From the NCBI RefSeq assembly GCF_027484705.1, contig NZ_JAIXSL010000007.1, positions 372,001 to 436,000 on the forward strand: a stretch of DNA of 64,000 bases, given 5' to 3'. Position numbers and translations under genes: made by a program. The stretch comes from Flavobacterium sp. GTDB lineage: Bacteria; Bacteroidota; Bacteroidia; Flavobacteriales; Flavobacteriaceae. The stretch's first letter is position 1. The number at the start of each line of letters is the position of its first letter. Below, piece by piece: positions 26,764-35,682 of the stretch. The notes under the pieces were generated by a model that saw only the letters and a program-made list of their open reading frames with translations, ran no database searches and was not told the origin of the DNA.

Positions 26764-29208
26764 TTGGTTTTATCCATCAAAAATATAGTCCCAATCCTTC
26801 ATGCCCAATGGTTTGGCAAACATCCTAATACCTTAATTGAAAACATTGCGATTGACAGCCGTTCGTTGCAGAATGGAGCGCAAACCTTATTTTTTGCGAT
26901 TGTCGGCCCGAACAATGACGCACATGTTTACATAGAAGAATTACTCGAAAAAGGCGTCCGAAATTTTGTAGTGACGCACGTTCCCGAACCTTTCAAAGAC
27001 CGAGCAAACTTTTTGGTTGTCGGGAACACGCTCGAAGCCTTACAGCTATTCGCAGCGCACCACCGCGATCTTTTTGATTTCCCGATCATTGGCATTACGG
27101 GAAGCAACGGAAAAACGATTGTCAAGGAATGGCTCAATTTTTTATTGGGTCCGGATTACAATATCATCCGAAGCCCGAAAAGTTATAACTCACAAGTTGG
27201 CGTGCCGCTTTCGGTGATTGCGATCAATGAGCATCACAATCTCGGGATTTTTGAAGCCGGAATTTCTACCGTGCACGAAATGGAAAAACTTGAAAGAATC
27301 CTCAAACCAACGATTGGGATTTTGACCAATATCGGTTCGGCGCATGACGAAGGTTTTGCCAATATCGGCGAGAAGATGAAAGAGAAACTCAAGTTGTTTC
27401 ATCACGCTAAGATTCTGATTTACAACAAAAACAAATCAATCGATGCGTTCCTGAATCCGAAAATCAAAACTTTTTCATGGAGCTGCAAAGACGAAGAAGC
27501 CGACGTATTCATCACCAAAAAATCGATTTTAGATAAGACACTTTTAAGAATCCGTTACGCCGAGTCGACTTTTGAAATCAAGATTCCTTTTCAGGATGAT
27601 GCTTCGGTAGAAAATGCGATCCAGTGCATTATGGCGCTTTTGTATTTCAAATACGATCCGAAAGTCATTGAAAGTCGCGTCGAATTGTTGTTTCCGGTGG
27701 AAATGCGATTGAAAGTTAAAAACGGTATCAACAACACGATGCTGATTGACGACAGTTACAGTTCGGATTTCCAGTCGTTGAAAATTGCGCTCGATTTTCT
27801 CGAAAGCCAGAAACAATACAAAAAGAAATCGCTGATTCTGTCGGACATTTTCCAGAGCGGTTTGTCGGATGATGAGTTGTATTCGAAAGTTTCGCAATTG
27901 ATCATTTCGAATAAAATCCAGCGTGTGATTGGTATTGGCGCAACGATTTCGAAGTTTAAGAATAAGTTCCTGAATTGCATCACCTTTCCCAATACCGAAG
28001 CATTTATCAATCATATAGAAAGCCTCAATTTTGGCAATGAAACCATATTGATCAAAGGCGCGCGGTCGTTCAACTTTGAGAAAATCGTGCATGCGCTTGA
28101 AGAAAAAACGCACGAAACGGTTTTAGAAATCAACCTCAATGCGATCAGCCACAACCTCAATTTCTTCAAATCGAAACTCAAAGCCAGAACCAAAATGATG
28201 GTGATGGTCAAAGCGTTCGGTTATGGCAACGGCGGTTTTGAAATTGCGAAACTGCTCGAGCACCATAAAGTGGATTATCTCGGGGTGGCGTTTGCCGACG
28301 AAGGCATTTCGCTTAAAAACGACGGCATCAAATTGCCGATTATGGTTTTGAATCCTGAATCGACAAGTTTTGCCGCAATCATCCAACACCAATTAGAGCC
28401 TGAAATCTACAGCCTTAAAGGCCTGAATGCGTTTTTGAAAATTGCCGAACAGAAGAAACTCAAAAATTATCCGATTCATATTAAGCTCGATACGGGCATG
28501 CACCGTTTGGGGTTTGAAGAAGAGCAACTTACAGAATTGATCGCAAGACTTAAAGACAATAAAGCCATTCAAGTCAAAAGCATCCTTTCGCACATGGCCA
28601 CGAGTGATGATTTGGAACACCACGAATTTGCTCTGGAACAGATTGCATTGTTTGAAAAACTGTCGTCACAATTGATTTCGGAATTGAAAATCAAACCGAT
28701 TCGTCATATCCTAAACACTTCGGGCATCAGCAATTATCCGAAAGCACAATACGATATGGTGCGTTTAGGTATTGGGCTTTACGGCATTTCTAATGATCCG
28801 GAAGAACAGCCATACTTAGAAAATGTAGGTACTTTAAAATCAATCATTTCCCAAATCAGAACGATTGATGCGGGTGAAAGTGTAGGTTACGGCAGAAGGT
28901 TCGTGGCTCAAAAAACCACCAAAATCGCTACGGTTCCGATTGGTTATGCCGACGGAATTTCAAGACATTGGGGCAATGGCGTAGGTTATGTTACCATTCA
29001 TGACCAAAAAGCAACGATTGTCGGAAGCATTTGTATGGATATGCTGATGGTAGATGTTACTGACATTGCTTGTTTTGAGGGCGATCCTGTAATTATTTTC
29101 GGTGAAAACCCAACCGTTGTTTACATCGCGGAAAAATTGCAAACGATTCCATATGAAATTCTGACCAGCATTTCGCAACGCGTCAAAAGAATTTTTTACA
29201 GAGAATAA
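26764..29208 (+). CDS. Bifunctional MurF (UDP-MurNAc-tripeptide:D-Ala-D-Ala ligase) / alanine racemase
   Basis: 814 residues with two fused enzymes. Residues 1 to ~450 are a Mur ligase (P-loop GITGSNGKTIVKEW; EAGISTVHEMEKL; DDSYSSDFQS), which adds D-Ala-D-Ala to the peptidoglycan precursor. Residues ~455-814 are alanine racemase, with PLP-lysine K483 in MVKAFGYG and catalytic Y709 in SVGYGRRF, making the D-Ala substrate. The fusion is known in Bacteroidetes. The start is TTG at 26764, two bases after tdk; no in-frame ATG gives the full MurF N-terminus. Confidence 0.95.
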   Translation: MVLSIKNIVPILHAQWFGKHPNTLIENIAIDSRSLQNGAQTLFFAIVGPNNDAHVYIEELLEKGVRNFVVTHVPEPFKDRANFLVVGNTLEALQLFAAHHRDLFDFPIIGITGSNGKTIVKEWLNFLLGPDYNIIRSPKSYNSQVGVPLSVIAINEHHNLGIFEAGISTVHEMEKLERILKPTIGILTNIGSAHDEGFANIGEKMKEKLKLFHHAKILIYNKNKSIDAFLNPKIKTFSWSCKDEEADVFITKKSILDKTLLRIRYAESTFEIKIPFQDDASVENAIQCIMALLYFKYDPKVIESRVELLFPVEMRLKVKNGINNTMLIDDSYSSDFQSLKIALDFLESQKQYKKKSLILSDIFQSGLSDDELYSKVSQLIISNKIQRVIGIGATISKFKNKFLNCITFPNTEAFINHIESLNFGNETILIKGARSFNFEKIVHALEEKTHETVLEINLNAISHNLNFFKSKLKARTKMMVMVKAFGYGNGGFEIAKLLEHHKVDYLGVAFADEGISLKNDGIKLPIMVLNPESTSFAAIIQHQLEPEIYSLKGLNAFLKIAEQKKLKNYPIHIKLDTGMHRLGFEEEQLTELIARLKDNKAIQVKSILSHMATSDDLEHHEFALEQIALFEKLSSQLISELKIKPIRHILNTSGISNYPKAQYDMVRLGIGLYGISNDPEEQPYLENVGTLKSIISQIRTIDAGESVGYGRRFVAQKTTKIATVPIGYADGISRHWGNGVGYVTIHDQKATIVGSICMDMLMVDVTDIACFEGDPVIIFGENPTVVYIAEKLQTIPYEILTSISQRVKRIFYRE

Positions 29209-29289
29209 CAGAATTGTGTTGTTTTATGTTAAATTTTAATTACATTAGCTCGATTTTTAAACTAAAACTATAATTAATCCCCCTTTATT

Positions 29290-29691
29290 ATGTTAAAAGA
29301 ATTCAAGAATTTTATTATGACTGGCAACGTAATCGAATTTGCTGTTGCAGTAATCATGGCAGGCGCAGTAGGCGCGGTTGTCAACGGATTTGTTGCTGAT
29401 ATCGCGATGCCGATTGTAGGAATGCTCACCGGCGGAATGGATTTCTCTGCACTGAAATACGTTTTATCTCCGGAAGTGAAAGACGCTGCAGGCGCTGTGG
29501 TTACTCCAGAAAACGCTGTGCGATATGGCGCTTGGATCAACACCATTGTTAGTTTGGTGGTGGTAGGTTTTGTGATGTTTTTGATCATCAAAGCTTACGG
29601 AAAAATGAAAAAACCAGCTCCGGCTCTGGCTCCTTCAGGACCAACGCAAGAAGAATTGCTGACACAAATCAGAGATTTATTGAAAAAGTAG
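29290..29691 (+). CDS. mscL: Large-conductance mechanosensitive channel MscL
   Basis: 133 residues, the usual length. The N-terminal helix LKEFKNFIMTGNVIEFAVAV precedes TM1 (VIMAGAVGAVVNGFVADIAMPIVG), whose Gly/Ala-rich face lines the pore. A periplasmic loop (about 50-75) leads to TM2 (IVSLVVVGFVMFLIIKAY) and a charged C-terminal helix (PTQEELLTQIRDLLKK). It releases solutes under hypo-osmotic shock, acting as a homopentamer in the inner membrane. A hairpin terminator follows. Confidence 0.97.
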   Translation: MLKEFKNFIMTGNVIEFAVAVIMAGAVGAVVNGFVADIAMPIVGMLTGGMDFSALKYVLSPEVKDAAGAVVTPENAVRYGAWINTIVSLVVVGFVMFLIIKAYGKMKKPAPALAPSGPTQEELLTQIRDLLKK

Positions 29692-29717
29692 TACCGCTAC
29701 ACTTTATATTCTAACCC

Positions 29718-29750
29718 AACCATTCGTTTCGGCGGATGGTTTTTCTTTTT
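29718..29750 (+). terminator. Terminator after mscL
   Basis: Stem AACCATTCG / CGGATGGTT with one mismatch, then a T-rich tail. Confidence 0.8.
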
Positions 29751-29780
29751 TACAAATGCAAAATCAAGCGATTTTCTCGT

Positions 29781-29788
29781 TATTTTTG
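29781..29788 (+). promoter_or_regulatory. Probable -7 box for asd
   Basis: TATTTTTG fits TANNTTTG, 34 bases upstream of the asd ATG and downstream of the mscL terminator. Confidence 0.55.
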
Positions 29789-29822
29789 TGCTTTAAAAAT
29801 TCAAACTTAAATCAAGAAATAT

Positions 29823-30812
29823 ATGAAAGTTGCTGTTGTAGGAGCCACAGGAATGGTTGGCGAAGTGATGCTTCAGGTTTTGGCTGAAAGAAATTTTCCG
29901 GTCACCGAATTGATTCCGGTTGCTTCGGAGAAATCTGTCGGAAAAGAAATCGAATTCAAAGGAAAAAAATATAAAGTCGTAGGCATGCAAACCGCCGTAG
30001 ACATGAAAGCCGATATCGCTTTGTTCTCAGCCGGCGGACAAACTTCTTTAGACTGGGCACCAAAATTCGCAGCAGCAGGAACTACCGTGATCGACAATTC
30101 TTCAGCTTGGAGAATGGATCCGACCAAAAAATTAGTCGTGCCCGAAATCAATGCTTCGTTATTGACCAAAGAAGATAAAATCATTGCAAATCCAAACTGT
30201 TCTACGATTCAGATGGTTTTGGTGTTGGCGCCTTTGCATAAAAAATACAACATCAAACGCGTGATTGTTTCTACTTACCAATCGATCACAGGAACTGGTG
30301 TGAAAGCGGTTCAACAATTGGAAAACGAATACGCGGGCGTTCAAGGTGAAATGGCCTACAAATATCCGATTCACAGAAATGCGATTCCACAATGCGATGT
30401 GTTTGAAGACAACGGCTACACCAAGGAGGAAATGAAACTCGTTCGCGAAACCCAGAAAATCATCGGAGACGACAACATCAAAGTCACAGCTACAGCGGTT
30501 CGCGTTCCTATCGTGGGCGGACACAGCGAAGCGGTCAATGTTGCATTTGAGAATGATTTCGATATCAATGAAGTTCGCAATATTTTGCACCATACTGACG
30601 GCGTAGTTGTTCAGGACAATACCGATACTTACACTTATCCGATGCCGATGTACGCACAAGGCAAAGACGAAGTTTTTGTCGGAAGAATCCGTCGAGACGA
30701 AAGCCAGCCGAACACTTTAAACATGTGGATTGTTGCGGATAATTTACGTAAAGGCGCTGCAACGAATACCATTCAGATTGCCGAATATTTAGTAGCGAAT
30801 GGTCTAGTTTAA
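29823..30812 (+). CDS. asd: Aspartate-semialdehyde dehydrogenase
   Basis: 329 residues. Reduces aspartyl phosphate to the semialdehyde with NADPH, the step after aspartokinase (encoded at 6904-8166). The NADP-binding N-terminus is VAVVGATGMVGEVMLQVL; the catalytic Cys is in NPNCSTIQMV (about 122-131); STYQSITGTG and VRVPIVGGHSEAVNV (catalytic His) follow. Apparently monocistronic, between the mscL terminator and a long-stem terminator of its own. Confidence 0.96.
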   Translation: MKVAVVGATGMVGEVMLQVLAERNFPVTELIPVASEKSVGKEIEFKGKKYKVVGMQTAVDMKADIALFSAGGQTSLDWAPKFAAAGTTVIDNSSAWRMDPTKKLVVPEINASLLTKEDKIIANPNCSTIQMVLVLAPLHKKYNIKRVIVSTYQSITGTGVKAVQQLENEYAGVQGEMAYKYPIHRNAIPQCDVFEDNGYTKEEMKLVRETQKIIGDDNIKVTATAVRVPIVGGHSEAVNVAFENDFDINEVRNILHHTDGVVVQDNTDTYTYPMPMYAQGKDEVFVGRIRRDESQPNTLNMWIVADNLRKGAATNTIQIAEYLVANGLV

Positions 30813-30827
30813 AAATATACTTTTCAT

Positions 30828-30883
30828 AAAAATCTGTTTGTGTTGACAAATCCAAAACTTTGTTAAAACAAACAGATTTTTTT
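30828..30883 (+). terminator. Terminator after asd
   Basis: Perfect 13-bp stem AAAAATCTGTTTG / CAAACAGATTTTT (30828-30840 with 30869-30881), a 28-base loop and a T-run; the loop is unusually long. Confidence 0.8.
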
Positions 30884-30893
30884 ATGGCTTCAT

Positions 30894-30901
30894 TACATTT
30901 G
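30894..30901 (+). promoter_or_regulatory. Probable -7 box for His/Cys-rich protein and TonB receptor
   Basis: TACATTTG matches TANNTTTG only 5 bases before the ATG at 30907, so the transcript may be leaderless or nearly so. Confidence 0.5.
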
Positions 30902-30906
30902 TACCG

Positions 30907-31257
30907 ATGAAAAAAAGGTGGGCCATAATCAATTCGGTGTTGATGGTTGCGGTATTGTGCTCGATGCTGCTGCAATCGGTGCATTCGTTGGAGCATCTCA
31001 GCAAACTGTTTTCCGAAAAGGAATGCCATCACAAATACAGCGGACAAACCGAAATCTCGCACCAGCACCATCCATTTGATGAATGTTTTACTTGTGAGTT
31101 TACGTTCAGCGCTTTCGTTACTCCCAAAGATTTTTCGTATTCTCCGCAGTTTTTTCAAGGATTCCTTCCTTATTCCTGCTTCGGTCCTAACGAAGTTATT
31201 GTTTCGTTTTCAGGAAGTTCCTATTCGCTTCGCGGTCCGCCAAGTTTTATTGTCTAA
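30907..31257 (+). CDS. Small His/Cys-rich membrane-associated protein
   Basis: 116 residues. An N-terminal hydrophobic segment (about 7-25) acts as signal or anchor. The next part is rich in possible metal ligands: HSLEHLSKLFSEKECHHKY, then HQHHPFDECFTCEF, with CxxC and several His. The C-terminus ends GPPSFIV. Small proteins of this type precede TonB-dependent receptors in Flavobacteria; metal (zinc or copper) sensing or delivery is inferred from the ligands and the neighbour, not from a known family. The receptor gene follows 66 bases later on the same strand. Confidence 0.7.
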   Translation: MKKRWAIINSVLMVAVLCSMLLQSVHSLEHLSKLFSEKECHHKYSGQTEISHQHHPFDECFTCEFTFSAFVTPKDFSYSPQFFQGFLPYSCFGPNEVIVSFSGSSYSLRGPPSFIV

Positions 31258-31323
31258 ATAAGGTCATTTCTTCCTATCGCAAGTAGGAAGCTGTTTCTCA
31301 TTGATAACAATAATACTATTCTC

Positions 31324-33531
31324 ATGAAAAAAATCATACTATTCCTGTGTCTGGGATTTTCGGTCGTGCTGCATGCTCAAAACTCCGTTACCGGAACCAT
31401 TACAGATGCGAAAAGCCAGCCCATCAAAGGCGTCACGATTACAGCTCCTGAATTACACAAAGGCACGACAACCGACGACAACGGAACCTACACTTTGAAC
31501 AATCTTCCCAACGGCACGCTGAAACTGACTTTCAGTTATATCGGATTTGCCACTCAAAACAAATCCATTTCATTAGTACAAAAAGAAACGGTGCTTAACG
31601 TCAGCCTTGAAGAAAAAGCCTTCCAGATGGATGAAGTCATTGTGTCGACGGCCTTCAACAAACTGCAATCGCAGAACGTCATGAAAGTCGAACACGCAAG
31701 CATGCGCTCTTTACAACAAAAAGGAACGTCCACTTTAATTGAAGGTTTGGCAACCATTCCAGGCGTTTCGCAAGTTTCCACAGGAACATCTATCGGAAAA
31801 CCTGTGATTCGCGGCTTGAGTGGCAATCGGGTTTTAGTGTATTCGCAAGGCGTTCGTGTCGAAAACCAGCAATTTGGTGACGAGCACGGTTTAGGTCTAA
31901 ATGATGCCGGCGTTGAAAGCGTTGAAGTCATCAAAGGTCCGGCTTCTTTGCTTTACGGTTCGGATGCGCTTGGCGGCGTGTTGTATTTCAATCCTGAAAA
32001 ATTTGCGGAAGCGCATACTTTCAAAACCAATTTCAGCCAAAAATTATTCTCGAACACTCTAGGAAGCAACACTTCTTTAGGTTTGAAAACGTCCACGGAA
32101 CACTGGAAATTTTCGGCGCGCGGCAGTTATAACACTCATTCAGATTACAAAGTTCCGGATGATAATCGCGTGACCAATACGCGTTACAACGAATCGGATT
32201 TCAAAACGGGAATTGGTTATTCGAATGCGAAATTCTCAAGTGTACTGCGTTATAATTACAACAAACTCGATTTAGGCATTCCTGAAAACGGCATCGCAGA
32301 ACAAACGAAATCCAAAAAAACTGATTACCCGAAACAAGGTGTTTTCAACCATTTGTTGAGCTGGAACAATATCGTTTATTTCAAAAATTCCAAGCTCGAT
32401 GTCGATTTGGGTTATATCGAAAACGACCGCAGCGAATTTGAAGACAGCGATGTGGCCAACCTGCACATGAAACTCAAAACGTTCAATTACGATGCTAAAT
32501 TTCACCTGCCGAAATTCGGAAAAATGGAATCGATTGTCGGCATTCAGGGCATGCATCAGACCAATACGAATTCTGGTGAAGAATATCTGATTCCCGACGC
32601 GAGCACGAATGATTTTGGGGTTTTCGGAACTTTCAATTGTGAATGGAAATCGAACGTCATCCAAGCCGGATTGCGTTATGACAACCGAAAAATAACAAGC
32701 AACGCGCATGGGATTTCAGGTGAAGAAGGTTCGTTTGAAGCCATCAATAAAAGCTACGACAGTTTTAACGCCGCGCTCGGATACAAAACCAATTTGCTCG
32801 AAAACCTCACTTTAAGACTCAATGCTGCTTCAGGATTTCGTGCGCCAAATCTCGCAGAACTCACTTCTAATGGCGTTCATGAAGGTACAAACCGTTACGA
32901 AATCGGAAATGCCAATCTTAAAACCGAACAGAACATCCAGACCGACATCAATCTCGAATACAACAGCGACCATTTTGAGTTTTTTGCCAATGGATTTTAC
33001 AACCATATCAACCATTATATTTATGCAGCGCCAACTGGAACGGTGTTAGACGGCAATGATGTGTTTCAATACATTCAGAATGATGCGATGCTTTACGGCG
33101 GTGAAATCGGATTTCACATTCATCCGCATCCGCTCGATTGGCTGCATCTAGAAAGCAGTTTTGAAAACGTGACCGGCAAGAAACAAAATGGCGATTACTT
33201 GCCATTGATTCCGGCCAACAGTTGGAGCAATACGATTCGTGCGGAATTCAAGATCAAAAAATGGCTGACCGACGGATTCGCGACTTTGAATGCCGTGCAC
33301 ACTTTTGACCAGAATAATGTGAGCGGTTTTGAGACGCGTTCGAACGATTATACTTTGGTGAATTTGGGAATCGGCGGGAAAATACATGTAGGGAAATCCG
33401 CTTTTGATGTCAACCTTAACGGGAACAATCTTTTTGACAAAACCTACACCGCCCATTTGTCGCGATTGAAAACCGACGGCATTCCGAATATGGGAAGAAC
33501 GATTGTTTTGGGTTTGAATTTTACGATTTAA
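31324..33531 (+). CDS. TonB-dependent outer-membrane receptor, probably for metal
   Basis: 735 residues: signal peptide (ending VVLHAQN), carboxypeptidase-regulatory-like domain (about 20-105, VTGTITDAKSQPIKGVTI), plug domain (about 110-220, with GKPVIRGLSGNRVLV and VEVIKGPASLLYGSDALGGV), then a 22-strand-type barrel ending MGRTIVLGLNFTI. The plug's QQFGDEHGLG and the upstream His/Cys-rich protein recall zinc/copper receptors. There is no SusD partner gene, which argues against glycan uptake. Substrate assignment is inference. Confidence 0.92.
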   Translation: MKKIILFLCLGFSVVLHAQNSVTGTITDAKSQPIKGVTITAPELHKGTTTDDNGTYTLNNLPNGTLKLTFSYIGFATQNKSISLVQKETVLNVSLEEKAFQMDEVIVSTAFNKLQSQNVMKVEHASMRSLQQKGTSTLIEGLATIPGVSQVSTGTSIGKPVIRGLSGNRVLVYSQGVRVENQQFGDEHGLGLNDAGVESVEVIKGPASLLYGSDALGGVLYFNPEKFAEAHTFKTNFSQKLFSNTLGSNTSLGLKTSTEHWKFSARGSYNTHSDYKVPDDNRVTNTRYNESDFKTGIGYSNAKFSSVLRYNYNKLDLGIPENGIAEQTKSKKTDYPKQGVFNHLLSWNNIVYFKNSKLDVDLGYIENDRSEFEDSDVANLHMKLKTFNYDAKFHLPKFGKMESIVGIQGMHQTNTNSGEEYLIPDASTNDFGVFGTFNCEWKSNVIQAGLRYDNRKITSNAHGISGEEGSFEAINKSYDSFNAALGYKTNLLENLTLRLNAASGFRAPNLAELTSNGVHEGTNRYEIGNANLKTEQNIQTDINLEYNSDHFEFFANGFYNHINHYIYAAPTGTVLDGNDVFQYIQNDAMLYGGEIGFHIHPHPLDWLHLESSFENVTGKKQNGDYLPLIPANSWSNTIRAEFKIKKWLTDGFATLNAVHTFDQNNVSGFETRSNDYTLVNLGIGGKIHVGKSAFDVNLNGNNLFDKTYTAHLSRLKTDGIPNMGRTIVLGLNFTI

Positions 33532-33538
33532 TATTGGG

Positions 33539-33571
33539 AAGCCGATTGTCTGTTGATGGTCGGCTTTTTAT
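33539..33571. terminator. Terminator between TonB receptor and SDR
   Basis: Stem AGCCGA / TCGGCT with an intervening loop and TTTTTAT tail; it lies between convergent genes. Confidence 0.75.
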
Positions 33572-34383
33572 CTCAAAACAAACCTGCGGATCATACTGTT
33601 GAACAAGCGATAGCCTAATATTGCCCGAAGCGTTTTCATGGCGTTGGCGTCAAAACCAATCGAATATCTTCTGAAATTCGGGTTCGGGTTTTCGGCAATT
33701 TCTAATAATTTTTGGGTGATTTTCGGTGTCAAATCGGTGTTCTTGGCGGTTTTTTTATGGAGCATTTCTGTGACTTTTTCCATCAATCTATTGTATGATG
33801 GAATGGCGGAAGGCGCTGATTTGTTCACGTTGCTTTGAAAATTAGTAGCCGCATTGCCAAATTGTACGGTGCACACTGAAATGTTGAAATCGATTAATTC
33901 GTACGCCATACATTCTGAAAAACTTTCCACGGCTTGTTTGGTTGAATGGTAAAAACTACCCAGCGGCAAATTGACCAATCCGGCAATCGATGAAATATTG
34001 ATAATCTGCCCATAATTTTGCTTTCTGAAAACAGGAATGAATGCGCGCGATACTTTAACAACGCCAAGCCAGTTGATATCGACAATTTTTTCAAAATGGT
34101 CATCTTCGGCTAGCTCGACAAAGCTTCGATAGCCGATTCCGGCGTTGTTGATGATAACATCAATATGGTCGAAATCCTGAAGTATTTTTTCTTTGGCGTT
34201 TTCGATGCTTGCTGTAGATGTAACATCGAGCAAATAACAATGGATGTTGGGCAATCCGTGTATCGCGTGACCTTCGTCAAGGCAAATCATTGATGCGATA
34301 ACACTCCAGCCGTTGGTCGCAAAATGAAGCGCTGTTGCTTTGCCGATTCCACTCGAAGCACCCGTGATTAAAATGGTTTTCAT
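33568..34383 (-). CDS. Short-chain dehydrogenase/reductase (SDR)
   Basis: 271 residues. The cofactor motif is TGASSGIG (about 6-13), NNAG at about 85-88, the catalytic Ser in NISSIAG, and Tyr/Lys in YHSTK (about 149-153); classical SDR architecture. The C-terminal ~70 residues with RLMEKVTEMLHKK and RRYSIGFDANAMKTLRAILG are variable and set substrate specificity, which cannot be read. Cytoplasmic NAD(P)H oxidoreductase. Monocistronic, converging on the TonB receptor gene. Confidence 0.92.
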   Translation of the reverse strand: MKTILITGASSGIGKATALHFATNGWSVIASMICLDEGHAIHGLPNIHCYLLDVTSTASIENAKEKILQDFDHIDVIINNAGIGYRSFVELAEDDHFEKIVDINWLGVVKVSRAFIPVFRKQNYGQIINISSIAGLVNLPLGSFYHSTKQAVESFSECMAYELIDFNISVCTVQFGNAATNFQSNVNKSAPSAIPSYNRLMEKVTEMLHKKTAKNTDLTPKITQKLLEIAENPNPNFRRYSIGFDANAMKTLRAILGYRLFNSMIRRFVLR

Positions 34384-34583
34384 AAATAATTTTCAAGCCG
34401 TGAATATAGAACTAAAGCTTATTTTTTTACACCATTTTGCTAAATAAATTTAAACAACCACACACCAACATATTGATTGAATTTTAAGAATTTTTTTTAG
34501 CTATTAAATGTCTTATGTGTATTTTATAAAGAATAAATTATTAATTTAGGATTTTATTTAACGTCTAATTAATCTGATTGCCT

Positions 34584-34958
34584 ATGAATTCACAATTTAC
34601 TTTACTGGTTAGAATCGTATTAGGAATTTTGCTTATCGTTTTTGGGAGCAATAAATTTTTGCACTTCATTCCATTACCGCCACCGACAGGTTCCGCTGCT
34701 GATTTTATGAATTCATTAGGCGCGACGGGTTATATTTTCCCATTCGTCGGCATGTTGGAAGTGATTATAGGCGCCATGCTCTTGTTTAAGAAATGGGTTG
34801 CTTTTGCTTTGATATTGTTAGCTCCGATTTCTATCAACATTTTGCTTTTCCATTTATTTTTAGACATTCCGGGTGTTGGCGCGGCTTTGATTGTGGCCAT
34901 ATTAAATGCCATTTTGATTTATAAGCATTGGAAACAATACCTCCCGTTGTTTCATTGA
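34584..34958 (+). CDS. DoxX-like small membrane protein
   Basis: 124 residues from ATG at 34584 (a TTG two codons upstream is possible). Four hydrophobic helices and the motif VLGILLIVFGSNKFLHFIPLPP are typical of DoxX/DoxD-like proteins; VGMLEVIIGAMLLFKKW is the second conserved part. The function of these proteins is not settled, often linked to redox or membrane processes. Single gene, followed by a strong terminator. Confidence 0.85.
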   Translation: MNSQFTLLVRIVLGILLIVFGSNKFLHFIPLPPPTGSAADFMNSLGATGYIFPFVGMLEVIIGAMLLFKKWVAFALILLAPISINILLFHLFLDIPGVGAALIVAILNAILIYKHWKQYLPLFH

Positions 34959-34962
34959 TATT

Positions 34963-34994
34963 AAAAAAGCGCTCTCATCAGGGCGCTTTTTTTA
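34963..34994 (+). terminator. Terminator after DoxX-like gene
   Basis: Stem AAAAAAGCGC / GCGCTTTTTT around a 10-base loop. Confidence 0.88.
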
Positions 34995-34998
34995 TGAC

Positions 34999-35676
34999 TT
35001 AATAGTCTATTTTGACATAATTCATATGCTTGACGATCCTGCCTTTTCTCCGTGTAATAAAAGACGAGGAATTGGTCGCCGTAAATTTTCTTGGGTTTGG
35101 AAGAATTGCTGCGATTCCGGCGGCTTCCATTTTAGTCAGACTCACGGCGCTTTTACGGTACCAGTATTTAGACGCTGCTTCGGCTCCATAAACGCCGTTC
35201 CCCATTTCGATGCTGTTCAGATAAACTTCCATGATGCGCTCTTTGCCCCAGATCAATTCAATCAACACTGTGAAATAAGCTTCAAGACCTTTTCTCAAAT
35301 AACTTCTGCCCTGCCACAGAAAAACATTTTTGGCCGTTTGCTGCGAAATCGTACTGCCGCCTTTGAGTTTTTTGCCTTTCTCATTGTTCTCCATCGCTTT
35401 TTCAATTGCTTTGAAGTCGAAACCGTGATGCGTCAGGAAATTGGCATCTTCACTCGCGATGACCGCTTTTTGCAAATTGGTTGAAATTTCTTCGAGCGGC
35501 ACCCAGTCATGGCTGCAAACCATGTCTTCGCCATCGAGTTTGTTTTCGATCACTCGTGTCAGCATCAGTGGCGTTGAGGGAACAGGAACCCATTTAAAAA
35601 TCAAAACGGAAAGTATCGAGATTCCTAAAAACCAAAGAAAAAATTTTCCAAGGATGCGAAGTGCTTTTTTTATCAT
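34999..35676 (-). CDS. mtgA: Monofunctional peptidoglycan glycosyltransferase MtgA
   Basis: 225 residues. One N-terminal membrane helix (about 12-30) then the GT51 domain: the catalytic Glu in ASEDANFLTHHGFD (about 74-87), KLKGGSTISQQTAKN, RKGLEAYFTVLIELIWGKERIMEVYLNSIEMGNGVYG (second Glu). No transpeptidase domain, so it is the monofunctional MtgA type, polymerising glycan strands from lipid II. It lies 6 bases after the FAD-oxidase gene, likely co-transcribed. Confidence 0.94.
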   Translation of the reverse strand: MIKKALRILGKFFLWFLGISILSVLIFKWVPVPSTPLMLTRVIENKLDGEDMVCSHDWVPLEEISTNLQKAVIASEDANFLTHHGFDFKAIEKAMENNEKGKKLKGGSTISQQTAKNVFLWQGRSYLRKGLEAYFTVLIELIWGKERIMEVYLNSIEMGNGVYGAEAASKYWYRKSAVSLTKMEAAGIAAILPNPRKFTATNSSSFITRRKGRIVKHMNYVKIDY

Positions 35677-35682
35677 GTTATG

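Noticed and set aside
27544..28113. Minus-strand 189-codon frame inside the MurF-Alr gene.
   Set aside because: It is antisense to a well-supported MurF domain with conserved motifs.
30565..31158. Minus-strand 197-codon frame spanning the end of asd and the His/Cys-rich gene.
   Set aside because: It crosses two supported genes, a terminator and a promoter and has no family pattern.
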